A stretch of 64,000 bases of DNA, taken from Serripes groenlandicus (taxonomy: Eukaryota; Mollusca; Bivalvia; Cardiida; Cardiidae). Position numbers and translations under genes: made by a program. The number at the start of each line of letters is the position of its first letter. Within the stretch, counting starts at the first letter, position 1. The stretch lies in assembly GCA_031761405.1 (NCBI GenBank), contig JASEVX010000003.1:15242973-15306972 (forward strand). Direction: 5' to 3'. The notes beneath the pieces were generated by a model that saw nothing but the letters and a program-made list of their open reading frames with translations, had not been told where the DNA came from and searched no databases. This document shows positions 49,833 to 59,574 of the stretch, in pieces.

Positions 49833-50139
49833 ATATGTATGTGCGAAAAGGTTAAACATAGTATAGAAACAGCATTTCATACAGTAGGGATTATAGCTAT
49901 ATGATATTTTTCGTATTTTAATATAGTTCTAAATGATTTGAAAACGTTCAAGTATATCTATTTCAATAACTAGTTTTTCATTATTTGCAGGGTACATGTC
50001 CAGAAGTTAGACGATTAGTTTGAGTACCAACACCATAGGGTTTCAGCGTCGGTTAGTTTTTTGTTGATGATTAAAGTTGGTGGGATTTTAAATACTCACC
50101 ATATATATAGCTCTAAAATAATACTAAAATAGTCCCTAC

Positions 50140-50385
50140 CATAAAGTTCCTGTACAGCGAAGACGTCGATTGGGTTTAGCTGGAATCCCTTCCTATATTT
50201 CTTATAGAATGGGGCCATAATGGATTCCCGTGCAGTGGAGTGGATGAGCCCCAGCGAGTGGCCCAGTTCGTGTATTGCTGTCATTTCCAATTCCGTACCG
50301 TTGTTGTTATGGTACGTCCAGCTTTCGTCCTCGTCAAAATGTGCAGCACCATTTGGAGGTAGGAATGCGTGGGCGATCGACTTAC
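50140..50385 (-). CDS. MMP exon: zinc-binding catalytic core
   Basis: 246-bp minus-strand exon (acceptor TATTTATAG, donor TATG/GTAGGG; enters and leaves in phase 1). It carries KSIAHAFLPPNGAAHFDEDE (Ca/Zn-binding loop and strand), HELGHSLGLIHS (three zinc-binding His and the catalytic Glu), the Met-turn ESIMAPFYKKY, and IDVFAVQELYG. MMPs are secreted or membrane-bound zinc endopeptidases that cleave extracellular matrix. All catalytic residues are intact. The junction with exon 51315-51460 reads FDGRG-KSIAHAF, matching the family. Confidence 0.96.
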
Positions 50386-50624
50386 CTATAAATACAAACA
50401 AACAAAAGTAAGGTTTTAACATTTTTGGAAAACGCCTATCTTGCTGAATTCCTTTAAATGGTAACATCGGTTTTAATTGATAGACAGGTTTTTGAAATAT
50501 TCATGGAAAGGACATTACTACTCTTTCTAGCAATCGGTGTGTTGAACGTATATTAATTCGTTTGTTGGATGTTGCAACATGTATTACACGAGACTGAAAC
50601 CAACATTACATTATTGATCAGCCT
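50386..50624. other. MMP intron
   Basis: Unique AT-rich sequence between the acceptor of the catalytic exon and a SINE. Nothing else recognised. Confidence 0.4.
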
Positions 50625-50810
50625 ATTTATTTATTTATTTATTTATTGGGGTTTTACGCCGCTTTCAACAATATTGCAGTCATATCACGGCGACAGTTCA
50701 CTTATTCATGATCCCTTGGTAAACAAACCAGTACTAGGCTAGAAAATGTGCCTTGCCCAAGGGCACTCCACCATGACCGTAGTGCCGCGACTGGGGATCG
50801 TTGATCACCC
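50625..50810 (-). repeat. SINE, minus orientation, with (TTTA)n tail
   Basis: A short (ttta) run, ggttttacgccgctttcaacaatattgcagtcatatcacggcg, aaaccagtactaggct and a head region ending cgactggggatcg. Interrupted at about 50810 by a 5'-truncated family A element. Confidence 0.75.
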
Positions 50811-51009
50811 TATGCATGCCGCGCAGGCTAACCCGGAGAGACACTTTTCGCCTCTTGTGGATTTTCTGTTTCAGGAATCATTACTCTATACCCCTATCCT
50901 CCTGAGACGGAATGTGTCGGCCCGGGTTAGCCTGCGCGTACTGCGCAGACTAATCTGGATCGATACATTACGCAGACACCATAATGTTGGTTTTCGCTTG
51001 GAACGGCTC
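50811..51009. mobile_element. GAGCC MITE, left end missing
   Basis: Starts in the CATGCCGCGCAGGCTAACCC block and continues to a GGAACGGCTC right terminus. The left third is absent. Confidence 0.75.
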
Positions 51010-51314
51010 GTATATATACGGCTGTAATATATTAGGAAGTTCTTTTCCGTAGAGAATTAAACACATATGTTAAAACCACTGTTTTATTCGATATTTCGAT
51101 ATTTCATCTCTCAGCATTCTTCAGAATTTCAAAAAATATATCTTAAGACTGCATGTATGTTGTGCTTATCTCAAACAAGGAACACTGACTCTATAGCTAT
51201 GTTATATATTATTGTAGTTTTGTTTACATTATTATTGGGATCATTATTATTTTACAAGAAGTAACCGTCATGCATTATCAAACAAAAACGATCCAATATA
51301 GATACAAAACCTAC

Positions 51315-51460
51315 CTCTGCCATCAAAAGCATTAAACCTGCCATCCCCGTGGTCCCCACTGACAAATCGTATCTCTATATCGAAACTATTTGATGTCGTC
51401 TCTTCTATAATAAGACCACTGTTATCAGACCAATACCGAAAACTGTTCACCATCGCTTGT
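51315..51460 (-). CDS. MMP exon: N-terminal half of catalytic domain
   Basis: 146-bp minus-strand exon (acceptor AATTTCAG, donor GCAGAG/GTAGGT); it enters in phase 2 and leaves in phase 1. Residues include QAMVNSFRYWSDNSGL, the helix and strand ahead of DIEIRFVSGDHGDGRFNAFD, which has the H-x-GD structural zinc/calcium-binding loop and the F-D-G motif. The exon before it, which must supply the 'LTY' strand, was not found. Confidence 0.93.
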
Positions 51461-51520
51461 CTGAAATTGATTATAACATTATTATATATATGTACTAACT
51501 GTTTATATAACTACGCATAT

Positions 51521-51776
51521 CGAGGGCTTGGTGTGAAAGGGTTGTAACTAAAAACCTGTTTTGAAAACCCTGGTTTAGGGGCAATTTTGACCCCTTTGTA
51601 CACAATGCAAATTTAGGTGCCATTGCTCAGAACGAGCAATGGCACCTAAATTTCCATTGTTAACCAAGTAAAATGATTTAACGCTTTTAAAGACTTAATG
51701 GCGAGGTGATTAACCTTGGTAAAAAAATACCAATTTTAGTTACAACTGTTTCACGCCAAGCCCTCGATATATTCGA
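51521..51776. mobile_element. CGAGGGCTTGG inverted-repeat element (family E)
   Basis: Inverted termini CGAGGGCTTGGTGTGAAAG and TTTCACGCCAAGCCCTCG, with ATAT on both flanks (51517-51520 and 51777-51780). A central palindrome is at ggtgccattgctcagaacgagcaatggcacc. It sits 60 bp upstream of an MMP acceptor. Confidence 0.85.
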
Positions 51777-51802
51777 GCCGATCCATGCATCAATGTACAA
51801 TT

Positions 51803-52160
51803 GAGCCGTCCCACGAGAAAACCAACATTATGGTCTCTGCGTAAAGTATCGACCCGGATCAGCCTAAGCATGTCTCGCAGGCTTACCCGGACCGACACTG
51901 TTCGTATCCTGTGGATTTTCTGTTTCAGGAATAACTACTGTATACATCTATCCCCCCTAAGACGGAATGTGTCGGCCGGATCAGTCTGCGCGGACAGCGC
52001 AGGCTGATCTGGTCGATACATTACGCAGATATATTGATATGAGCCGTTCCGCGATAAAACCAACATTATGGTATCTGCGTAATATATCGACCCAGATCAG
52101 CTTGCGCAGTCCGCGCAGGCTAATCTGGGCGGTCACTTTCCGTCTCAGGGGAATAATCAA
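51803..52160. mobile_element. dimeric GAGCC MITE, right part truncated
   Basis: First unit starts GAGCCGTCCCACGAG, the junction gcagatatattgatatgagc is at about 52026-52045, then a second unit (GAGCCGTTCCGCGAT...) that breaks off after gtctcaggggaataatcaa. Confidence 0.8.
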
Positions 52161-52192
52161 AGAGTGCTGTTGAGGACACTGATTCTGTTTAA

Positions 52193-52400
52193 TCCTTTCC
52201 CGCTTATGGATGCATTCAAATGTATCTGAAGTCGAATACTTTGGGAAACAGTATGATAAAAGGAGAAATTGCTCATGATATGAGTTTTCTGTATTTGGCA
52301 TGATTTTAGAATAATTACATTTCATCCATAACACTTTCCAAATTTTTGTCTATGTGATTTCTACGTCGTCTGCTGTAAACTTTTAGTATATGGGAATGCG
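52193..52400. mobile_element. TTAA-flanked MITE (family B)
   Basis: TCCTTTCCCGCTTATGGA and AGTATATGGGAATGCG with TTAA at 52189-52192 and 52401-52404. The inner motifs (gagaaattgctcatgat; tacgtcgtctgctgtaaac) follow the family. Confidence 0.8.
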
Positions 52401-52446
52401 TTAAATGTCTGTGCAGTACGAATATGAGGTAAAATGACGAACATTT

Positions 52447-52708
52447 GAGCCGTCCCGCGAGAAAACCAACATTATGGCCTCGTAATGTAATGTATTGACC
52501 CAGATCAGGCTGCGTGTCCGCGCAGACTGATCCGGGCCGACACATTCTGTCTCAGGGGGATAGAGGTATAGAGTAATGATTTCTGAAACAGAAAATCCAC
52601 AAGAGGCGTAAAGTGTCTGTCCGGGTTAGCTTGTGCGGCATGCTTAGGCTGATCCGGGTCGATACTTTACGCAGAGTCCACAATGTTGGTTTTCTCGCGG
52701 GACGGCTC
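52447..52708. mobile_element. GAGCC-type MITE (family A)
   Basis: Termini GAGCCGTCCCGCGAG and CTCGCGGGACGGCTC match perfectly as inverted repeats. ATTT duplications are at 52443-52446 and 52709-52712. A good reference copy. Confidence 0.93.
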
Positions 52709-52712
52709 ATTT

Positions 52713-53085
52713 CGGTTTTGAAATACCTTTGTTGTTCCGTGGTTAGTTTCTTAGAATACGTTGTTATTTTCCATTTAACAACTTTGGACGCCCATTTGGC
52801 AGCTATTGAAAAAAAAAAATATACATATATAATCTGTATTTGGTATGGTCAAACATCATACTTGTAAATCAATGATAAATCTCCAAAGGCTCCAGCCGCA
52901 TTTAGTTCGATTTAAAATACCAATTTTGAATTAAGTTTGTGCTTAAAAGGTAGAAAAGTTTTAACAAAATTGTAACCGTGTGGAACTATTTCTGAAGATT
53001 TGCAGGTATTGCGTCCCTTTTCCGGGCCCTCGATTAAGTCTAAAATCGATAATTGAGTTATGGCCCTTTGGTAACGGTTCTAAAA
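52713..53085. other. MMP intron, nothing recognised
   Basis: AT-rich, with no frame resembling the missing catalytic exon on the minus strand. Confidence 0.4.
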
Positions 53086-53087
53086 TC

Positions 53088-53232
53088 CAGTTTTGTGGCA
53101 GTTTTAGTAACTAAATGATACAGTTTTGCGGCAGTTTTAGTAACTAAAATCAGTTTTTCGGCAATTTTAGTAACTAAATTCCAGTTTTGCGGCAGTTTTA
53201 GTAACTAAAATCAAGTTTTGCGCAGTTCTAAT
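53088..53232. repeat. minisatellite of about 33 bp (4-5 units)
   Basis: Irregular copies of cagttttgcggcagttttag + taactaaa. Confidence 0.9.
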
Positions 53233-53522
53233 TTCTCAACTTGGTGCGAGGCTTTCAAAATGGATAGTTTTCATGATACAAATGAATAACAATTATTAAT
53301 TACATTACAAAAACCGATTTCATATAACCTCATAAATCACTGGAAAACGTCAACAAAGCAAAGTCATTTCTGGGTCCCTTTTAACTCTCGCCAGTTACTA
53401 ACTATCGCGATAAAAATGGCATTGTTACTAAGTCTGGGTTTCTTTATGAAGGAATGTTAAAGATGATAATAGAGCGTATAATGTATTACATATTTAAACA
53501 CATTTTATGGAAAATAAAATAA
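53233..53522. other. MMP intron, nothing recognised
   Basis: AT-rich unique sequence without coding signal. Confidence 0.35.
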
Positions 53523-53712
53523 GAGCCGTTCCACGTGAAAACCAACATTATAGACTCTGCGTAATGTATCGAACCAGATCAGCCTGCGCAATCCGCGCAT
53601 GCTAATCCGGGCCGACACATTCCGTCTTAATGGGATAGAGGTATAGATTAAGGATTTGAGACAGAAAATCCACTGGAGGCGAACAAAATATGTCCGGGTT
53701 AGCCTGCGCGGC
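53523..53712. mobile_element. GAGCC MITE, right end missing
   Basis: GAGCCGTTCCACGTGAAAACC left terminus, then the core up to ggttagcctgcgcggc. The remaining third is absent. Confidence 0.75.
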
Positions 53713-53735
53713 TAAGGCGTTAGGACCAGGGTTAA

Positions 53736-53928
53736 CCATTTCCCGCTTCAACAAATATGCAGCAGACACATTTGAAGACGTCTAGGCCAAACTATGGAAA
53801 TATCAATAAGAGAAAGTATAGATAATGAATACAGTTAAACATCATAATGGCAAAAGTAGAAATCGCTCAATTTCTTTCAAAGGTCGTATGCTGCAGAGGC
53901 GTCAGAAAGCATCTCGGCGAAGGAAATG
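53736..53928. mobile_element. TTAA-flanked MITE (family B), diverged
   Basis: CCATTTCCCGCTTCAAC and GGCGAAGGAAATG with TTAA at 53732-53735 and 53929-53932. gcagcagacacatttga and caaaggtcgtatgctgcag are the inner arms. Confidence 0.75.
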
Positions 53929-53932
53929 TTAA

Positions 53933-54244
53933 ATAAAAACCCGCACAATACGGACGAGATTAACTGTCGCTATCACAAGATTGTCACATCAACAAACAGT
54001 GCTAAAACCCAAAGCAATTCAGATTATAATCGATGATACTGCTGCTGCGTCACTCAAAAAGGGGCCTCAATGTTTCTAAGAACATGCATATAGTCTAACC
54101 AGAGCATTCACCTTTACCGTCTCCAAAAAGAAGAGTCATATATGTTGTCTCAAAATAAAATCTGCAATTTTGATTTAATTCCCTTATTTATCTTCTCAAT
54201 ATTAAATGGTACTAAGAAACACAGAGTTAGTTTGAGCTGCTTTA
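53933..54244. other. MMP intron, nothing recognised
   Basis: A possible acceptor/donor pair (54180 to 54140, minus strand) bounds 44 bp that would introduce a stop in the required phase, so it is not the missing exon. Confidence 0.35.
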
Positions 54245-55117
54245 TACACCATTTCCATAATACACCAAATCTACAGCAGCTGTGAAAATAAGTAGACAAC
54301 GACAAACGAGCAATTTCTCCTTTTTCCACAATGTTTTCTACTTTTAGTCATAGGTTATCCATTCAATTATAGAGATTTTCCATTTGTTGACAAAATATGT
54401 TCAAAGTCGTCTGCTGCAGAATTGTTGTATGAGGGAAAGGATTAATGCTTATTGAATGGATCTGAAAAACATTGTGGGAAAAGATGAAACTCCACAGTTT
54501 GAGCATGTTCTCCTTTTGTGGCAATCGTCACAACGACAGGCTGATGCAAATGCTTCAAAATGCGTCTTCACGTGAAAAACAAATAATTAAAGTGCCATGT
54601 GTTATGAAGCAAAATTAAGTTACGAAAAGCACTTTAACGACCTAGAGCAGTAAAAAGCATTATGATAGAAAACAACTTGATGGACACCCTTTTACTCAAA
54701 CAGCGCATATTGAAATATTGAGGTTGTAAACAATACAGATTCAAGTGAATAAGCTCGTTACGAACGAACTGTCTCACCTTTTCCCCCATATTAAAAAAAA
54801 GGCATGCTGTTGACGGCTTTAAAAGCATCTGGAGTGAAATATTTAAACCATTTTGCCTGAATAATCTTCGGCTGTAGATGTGTCAAAATGTGTCTTCAAG
54901 TCGGAAAGGCTTTAGCTGAGGGTTTCTTGTTAAGGAAACTATAAAGAACTGTTTCCAATTTTAAAAAATCTTAAAATCTATTAAAATAAAAGTGTCATTG
55001 TTAAATAGCGTTTACACAATGAGCTCATTGTTAGCAATTTCTCCTTGTTTCACGTTGCTTTGAAACGTCATCTGTTGCAGATACGTCAAAATGCGCCTTC
55101 ATTGTGAAAAGGGTTAA
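54245..55117. mobile_element. cluster of degenerate family B and C MITE fragments
   Basis: A family B right half at 54300-54445 (gtcgtctgctgcagaattgt...gggaaagg), further fragments at about 54450-54580 and 54800-54915, a family C hairpin remnant at about 54715-54780 (acagattcaagtgaataagctcg), and a last B right end at 55040-55117 (tcatctgttgcagatacgtc...gaaaagggttaa). Confidence 0.6.
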
Positions 55118-55341
55118 GCAAAGACCTTTGCTGAAGAAATTATGGAGCATGATTCGCACAAATGTCTAAATGCGCGCTTAAAAAGCCCGCGCTCCATGCA
55201 AAAGAAGTTAATATTTTTGAACAATAAAACACATGTTGTTTAAGCATCATGCTCGCAAAACTGGTTTATTAACAGTTAAACAAATGATTCACGCCGTATA
55301 AAGATCGGCTTTGGATTATTTGAAATGTCATAAACCCAGAT

Positions 55342-55439
55342 TATTTGTTGGTTGTTTAGTGTTTTACGCCGTTTTCAACAAGTGTTCAATTAAATCACGG
55401 CCTTTCCTGAGCGAGTTACATTAACTACTGATCCAGTTA
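55342..55439 (-). repeat. SINE, 3' part, split by a transposon
   Basis: tttgttggttgtttagtgttttacgccgttttcaacaag ... aaatcacggcctttcctgagcgagttac ... actactgatccagtta. The SINE resumes at 57423 after the Harbinger element. Confidence 0.8.
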
Positions 55440-57422
55440 TCCCTGCCACTGGTACGACTTCTGTTCACGCAATGCCACGCAATGTGTCGTGCCAATGATT
55501 GAAGTCTTCGTGAACGAGTGTGAGGATTGTGTGAAGGGTGCGGGGGTGCGTGCCATGTCGTAGAGAGAATTTTGAAATTTTCAAAAAATTGGCACTCATC
55601 AATTTCTTACAATGTGCGTGCCACTCGCGTGAACAATTGCGTGAACACTACGGGAACTCGGCGCGAACACTGCCGACGGTGCGTGTCATTGCGTGTCAAT
55701 GCGTGCCATCGGAATCCACTACACGCCATGCCACGTATTGTTCACGAACTGTTCACGTTGTAGATGCGCAAGTCTGAGCCGCGTTCACGAATTTGAGCGT
55801 GACGCGGAGTGGTCGTGCGGTCGTTAGTGTGATGTGACGAGTTGTTCACGTCATCATGGTACGCCCAGTTCACACATAGTTCGCGCACGTCACGAACCAT
55901 TCGCGCATTGCACGAACTGCTCACGAAGTGTTCATGCATAGTTCACGACCAATGACAGACGCCGGCGCTAACGTCAGTGCGTATACAAGCGGGCCCATCG
56001 CGAATTATGGCCACAACGCAACTCGCCATCGAACAGACAACATGCCTACCAAGAAGAATGCCATGGGAAGGCGAAGACCATAAAGAAAAGACAAAAAGAG
56101 GACAGGTCAAAGAGAGAGATATACTAGAGTAAGAGAGGGATGTTCTTTCTCCTTTCCCCTCCTCAAGTGTGGATGTTGTTTCTCGGCATCATGCAACGTG
56201 CAGTTCTTCCATGTTCCTCCATCTGAGGCACCACCCTCTGCCCCAACATCAACACACAAGAACTTATACCCAGCATCTGCAACTGCCATAAGTACAATGC
56301 TGTTGAAGCCCTTGTAATTATAATAGAAGGAGCCTCCTTTTGGTGGCTTCTTCATAGCAACGTGCTTGCCGTCCAGTCCCCAGACAGTTGTGGTGTAGTT
56401 TCATCTGGAGCTGAAACTTCTCAGCAACCTCCTTCCACTCTTCTTCAGTTTTGGGGCAGCTGAGCACTTCGTCCTTGTAGACCGCAATGATGGCTTCGCA
56501 GACCTCTTGTAAGAACTTGCAGATTGTACTTCCCTCAAATCTAAAGCTGTACTGTAGACTTGCAGGAATTTCCAGTGGCTAAGAAGCGGAGGGTGGCAGC
56601 CAACTTGAGTCCAATTTTCAAGCAGTCGTCTAAATGGTGTAGTCTGTTTCTGAAGGTGAGGGGCTAACTTATCCACCATCTCTTGGAACAGGTCAGGTGT
56701 AATTCTCAGGTAATTCCTGTAACCTATGGGATTTTCCTTGTGGAGTTCTGTCAATAGCTGATCATAATGTCCGAAATCATATCTTCTAGTCCATTTCCTA
56801 ACCCACACATGCCCTTGCTTTCCTTGTTCTAGTTGGAGTCATCTCTTCTTCTTTCTCATGCTCTTCCCCTTGCTTCCCTTTGTCCAGCTCTTCAAGTAGT
56901 AGCAGTCCTGCAGCTGCCAGATATAGGCATTTTTTTCTGTTCTGCAATAGCAGTGTCTCTGGTATTCTGCATCATGTATCGTCCGCAGCAGGTCGAGGAA
57001 TGAAGTTAAAGGTGTGAAACTACACGCTATATATATAGCGTGCTGTTGAGCGGGACAAAGCTTGACTAAAACTTGATGCGCGAAATCGTCGGGGGTAATG
57101 CGTTGCGATGCGGAAAGACAGTGGGAACTATGCGTGTCGTGCGTGACACTGCGGGATAATGCGGTACGGTAGACGTGAACAATGCGCGAACAATACTTAA
57201 CCTATGCGTAAACAAGTAGTGTCATTGCGTGTCAATGTGTGCCAATGCGGCCCATTTTTGGCAACGCATTGCGTAGACAGTGCGTAAATTATACGTGTAC
57301 AGTGCGCTAACAGTCCGCAAACATAGCTTTGCGCTTCGCTGCGTAGCACCAACATGGCACGCATTGCCACGACGCATTGCGTTGCATTGCGTGAACAAAA
57401 GTCGTGCCAGTGTCAGGGTGGC
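55440..57422 (-). mobile_element. PIF/Harbinger DNA transposon inserted in a SINE
   Basis: Long inverted ends: left CCCTGCCACTGGTACGACTT... and right, read in reverse, CCCTGACACTGGCACGACTT..., both continuing through tgttcacgcaatgc and caatg blocks. TTA occurs at both flanks (55437-55439 and 57423-57425), the typical Harbinger target duplication. Inside are GC-rich subterminal repeats of gttcacgaactg/cgtgtcattgcg type and a broken transposase (56110-56960). The GC content contrasts sharply with its surroundings. Confidence 0.88.
56110..56960 (-). pseudogene. HARBI1-like transposase, frameshifted
   Basis: Read on the minus strand, one frame carries LLLLEELDKGK and a Glu/Lys-rich stretch, then a frame change near 56808 to WVRKWTRRYDFGHYDQLLTE, NYLRITPDLFQEMVDKLAP and KQTTPFR, matching the conserved N-terminal part of PIF/Harbinger transposases. 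A second frameshift follows at about 56625, after which fragments of the expected core appear in another frame. A third frame from about 56390 carries GLDGKHVAMKKPPKGGSFYY, the first catalytic Asp region of the DDE nuclease (DDE_Tnp_4 type). It stops well before the remaining catalytic residues. At least three frame changes make it inactive. No separate Myb-like accessory gene was found. Confidence 0.85.
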
Positions 57423-57590
57423 TTAACACCAGCGAGTCAGTCGTAAAGCTAATCCCACAACCCTAGGCTCCAAACTGGGTAGCCATTACTTCCATGTTTA
57501 AAGTATTTGGTTTGAGCCGGCCGGAGCAAAACCCGCGAATTCCCGCACACGGACGGACGCTCTACCACCACAACACATTGACCCAGATAA
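57423..57590 (-). repeat. SINE, head part, split by a transposon
   Basis: ttaacaccagcgagtcagtcg continues the SINE interrupted at 55439. aaagtatttggtttgagccgg, ggagcaaaacccgcgaattc and cggacgctctaccaccacaaca follow; on the minus strand the last is the tRNA-like A-box region. Confidence 0.8.
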
Positions 57591-58404
57591 GAGGTCGATT
57601 TCTATAACTTTCAAGATAATCTTGGTCTGATTCGCTGTTTAAAAGTACGTAGACAATGCGGTGAATATAAAGGTAATTATCAAAACGCATTGAGAGACCA
57701 ATTCCGTATTGATCAACAATACGAATATAACGAATTAATACATGTTTGTCTGCATAAATAAAACTAAATTATATAAGTTTTAATACATATGATGTCTTCT
57801 TACAGTCTTTGTAAAAATGTCACCAATTGATAAAGCCATGAACTAAACAGAACAATTGTGTGTGTAGATGCGAGATCGAAATGTAAATTCATTTCGTGAA
57901 ATTATAAAAAAAAGCTTGATGAAGCTATCACGATGTTACTGCCGAAAAAAACACCTATCTTTTATTTAACTGTTAGCTGTTTACTACAAAAAGTGACTTT
58001 CTCTATTGTAACAAGATGATCGTTTGATGTTTTTACATTAAGGAACTGACTGCAATGTGCAAAACTATTAACAGCGAGAGTGAGGAAAAAAGTATTTTAC
58101 AATCTTACATTAGTGCAGCCACTTAATTCTGACTTTGATTGATTATTACGGATCGCTGTCACGGATAAAGGGGTTGTTGTTTTATTCCCAAGCATTGCTT
58201 ACACTGATTGGTTTCAGCTGTTGAGCTCGCAATCAGATACGGATTATGTTTTGGTTCACTGTTGAAATTTTATGATGTTTTTCAAATTTGGTCGATATGA
58301 GAAGGTGCATATACTGGTATATGTGTAGAAAGCGACATCCCAAGCTACACACAATTGAAAAGTGTGTATGAAAAGAAGAAATCACACATAATGAGCCATT
58401 GTAG
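57591..58404. other. MMP intron, nothing recognised
   Basis: AT-rich. I looked on the minus strand for the missing catalytic exon and found no candidate. Confidence 0.4.
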
Positions 58405-58645
58405 TGGTATTTTATCCTTTCCTCATACGACAATTCTACAGCAGACGACTTTGAACATATTTTGTCAAAACATAGAAAATCTCTATAATTGAATAAATAA
58501 CCTATAACTAAAAGTTGAAAACATTGTGTCATATAACGAGCTGTCTCCCCTGAAATTTGCATTGTTTGCCATTTAGATGTTAGTTTTTTACCAAAACTCC
58601 TGTGCGACGAAAATGAAATGGTTCAATTTTCAACATGGAATGGCG
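58405..58645. mobile_element. chimera of family B (left) and family C (right) MITEs
   Basis: atcctttcctcatacgacaattctacagcagacgactttg...aaagttgaaaacattgtg is a family B left half in its usual order; directly after tcatataacg follows gagctgtctcccctgaaatttgcattgtttgcc, a family C right half. Neither has its other end. Confidence 0.65.
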
Positions 58646-58893
58646 ATAGAATCTGCGTAATGTATCGACCAGATCAGCCTGCGCTGTCCGCCGACACATT
58701 CCGTCTTAGGGGGATAGATGTATAGATTAGTGATTCCTGGAACAGAAAATCCACAGGAGGCGAAAAGGGTCTATCCAGCTAGGCCTGTGTGGCATGCTTA
58801 GGCTGATCCGGCGATACTTTACGCAGTGTCCACAATGTTGATTTTCTCACGAGACGGCCTACACATTAATTATTGCAAAGTTACGCCCCTGTG
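58646..58893. mobile_element. GGGGCGTAGC-type MITE, left end missing
   Basis: Starts in the tctgcgtaatgtatcgaccag block and ends gagacggcctacacattaatt...gttacgcccctg. Confidence 0.75.
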
Positions 58894-59152
58894 TGTACAA
58901 GTAAGAGAACCTCAGTATTGACACCATGTGAACACAATGGCAGATATCTTGAACACTCTCGAGAGTCGGAGGGAACGCACCACCGTCAGAGATATGTCAG
59001 ACTGTGTACTATAACGTACTCACTCTCCTTTACATAGGCGCTCTACATTCAAGTGAGTGTAAGGAACGGCTCACTGAAAAGGAGATTGTAATGTGTACCT
59101 CCATTTGTTTGGTTGCAGTATTATGTTGAAAAGAAACAGTAAAACATCTTAC
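58894..59152. other. MMP intron, nothing recognised
   Basis: Unique sequence downstream (in gene direction) of the cysteine-switch exon donor. Confidence 0.4.
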
Positions 59153-59292
59153 GGTTTATGAGTTTAAGAGGCAATGTTCGGTCTGTATTGGGTAGAATAT
59201 CTACAAACCCACAACGAGGCTGTGACATCAGTACCGACGTTTCGTTGTCTATTTCACCTGTCTCCGTGACGTTCGCAAACTTCTGAAATGTT
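59153..59292 (-). CDS. MMP exon: propeptide end with cysteine switch
   Basis: 140-bp minus-strand exon, acceptor ATTTTACAG, donor AAACC/GTAAGA. It enters in phase 2, completing the Arg codon of exon 60475-60560 (DHAVR-TFQKFANVTETGEID), and leaves in phase 1. It contains PRCGFVD, the cysteine switch: in MMP zymogens this Cys binds the catalytic zinc and keeps the enzyme inactive. The usual form is PRCGVPD; here Phe-Val replaces Val-Pro. There are two N-x-T sequons (NVT, NET). No RxKR-type furin site is visible in the residues that follow. Confidence 0.92.
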
Positions 59293-59337
59293 CTGTAAAA
59301 TAAGATTGATGAATATCACCTGAACGTTTCAATTTTC

Positions 59338-59481
59338 ATTACAGCACAAACCACGTCTCTACTGGTTACTGCGAAGAGCACGAACATTACAGCACAAACC
59401 ACGTCTCTACTGGTTACTGCGAAGAGCACGAACATTACAGCACAAACAACGTCTCTACTGGTTACTGCGAAGAGCACGAAC
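59338..59481. repeat. 48-bp triplication beside an exon
   Basis: Three nearly identical 48-bp copies (attacagcacaaaccacgtc ... gaagagcacgaac). They start 46 bp upstream of the acceptor of the cysteine-switch exon. Confidence 0.95.
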
Positions 59482-59574
59482 ATTTTGAATTAGAAGATTT
59501 TTTTAAATTGTTATAAAGGTTCACCACTTTAATATAATGTTAATAATGGCATGCGAGATAGCTTAAGAATTATA

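Noticed and set aside
54140..54183. Candidate for the missing MMP catalytic exon
   Set aside because: In the required phase it meets a stop codon and has no MMP motif.
55527..55939. Frames in the GC-rich part of the Harbinger element
   Set aside because: They lie in subterminal repeats of gttcacg/cgtgtc type and are open on both strands.
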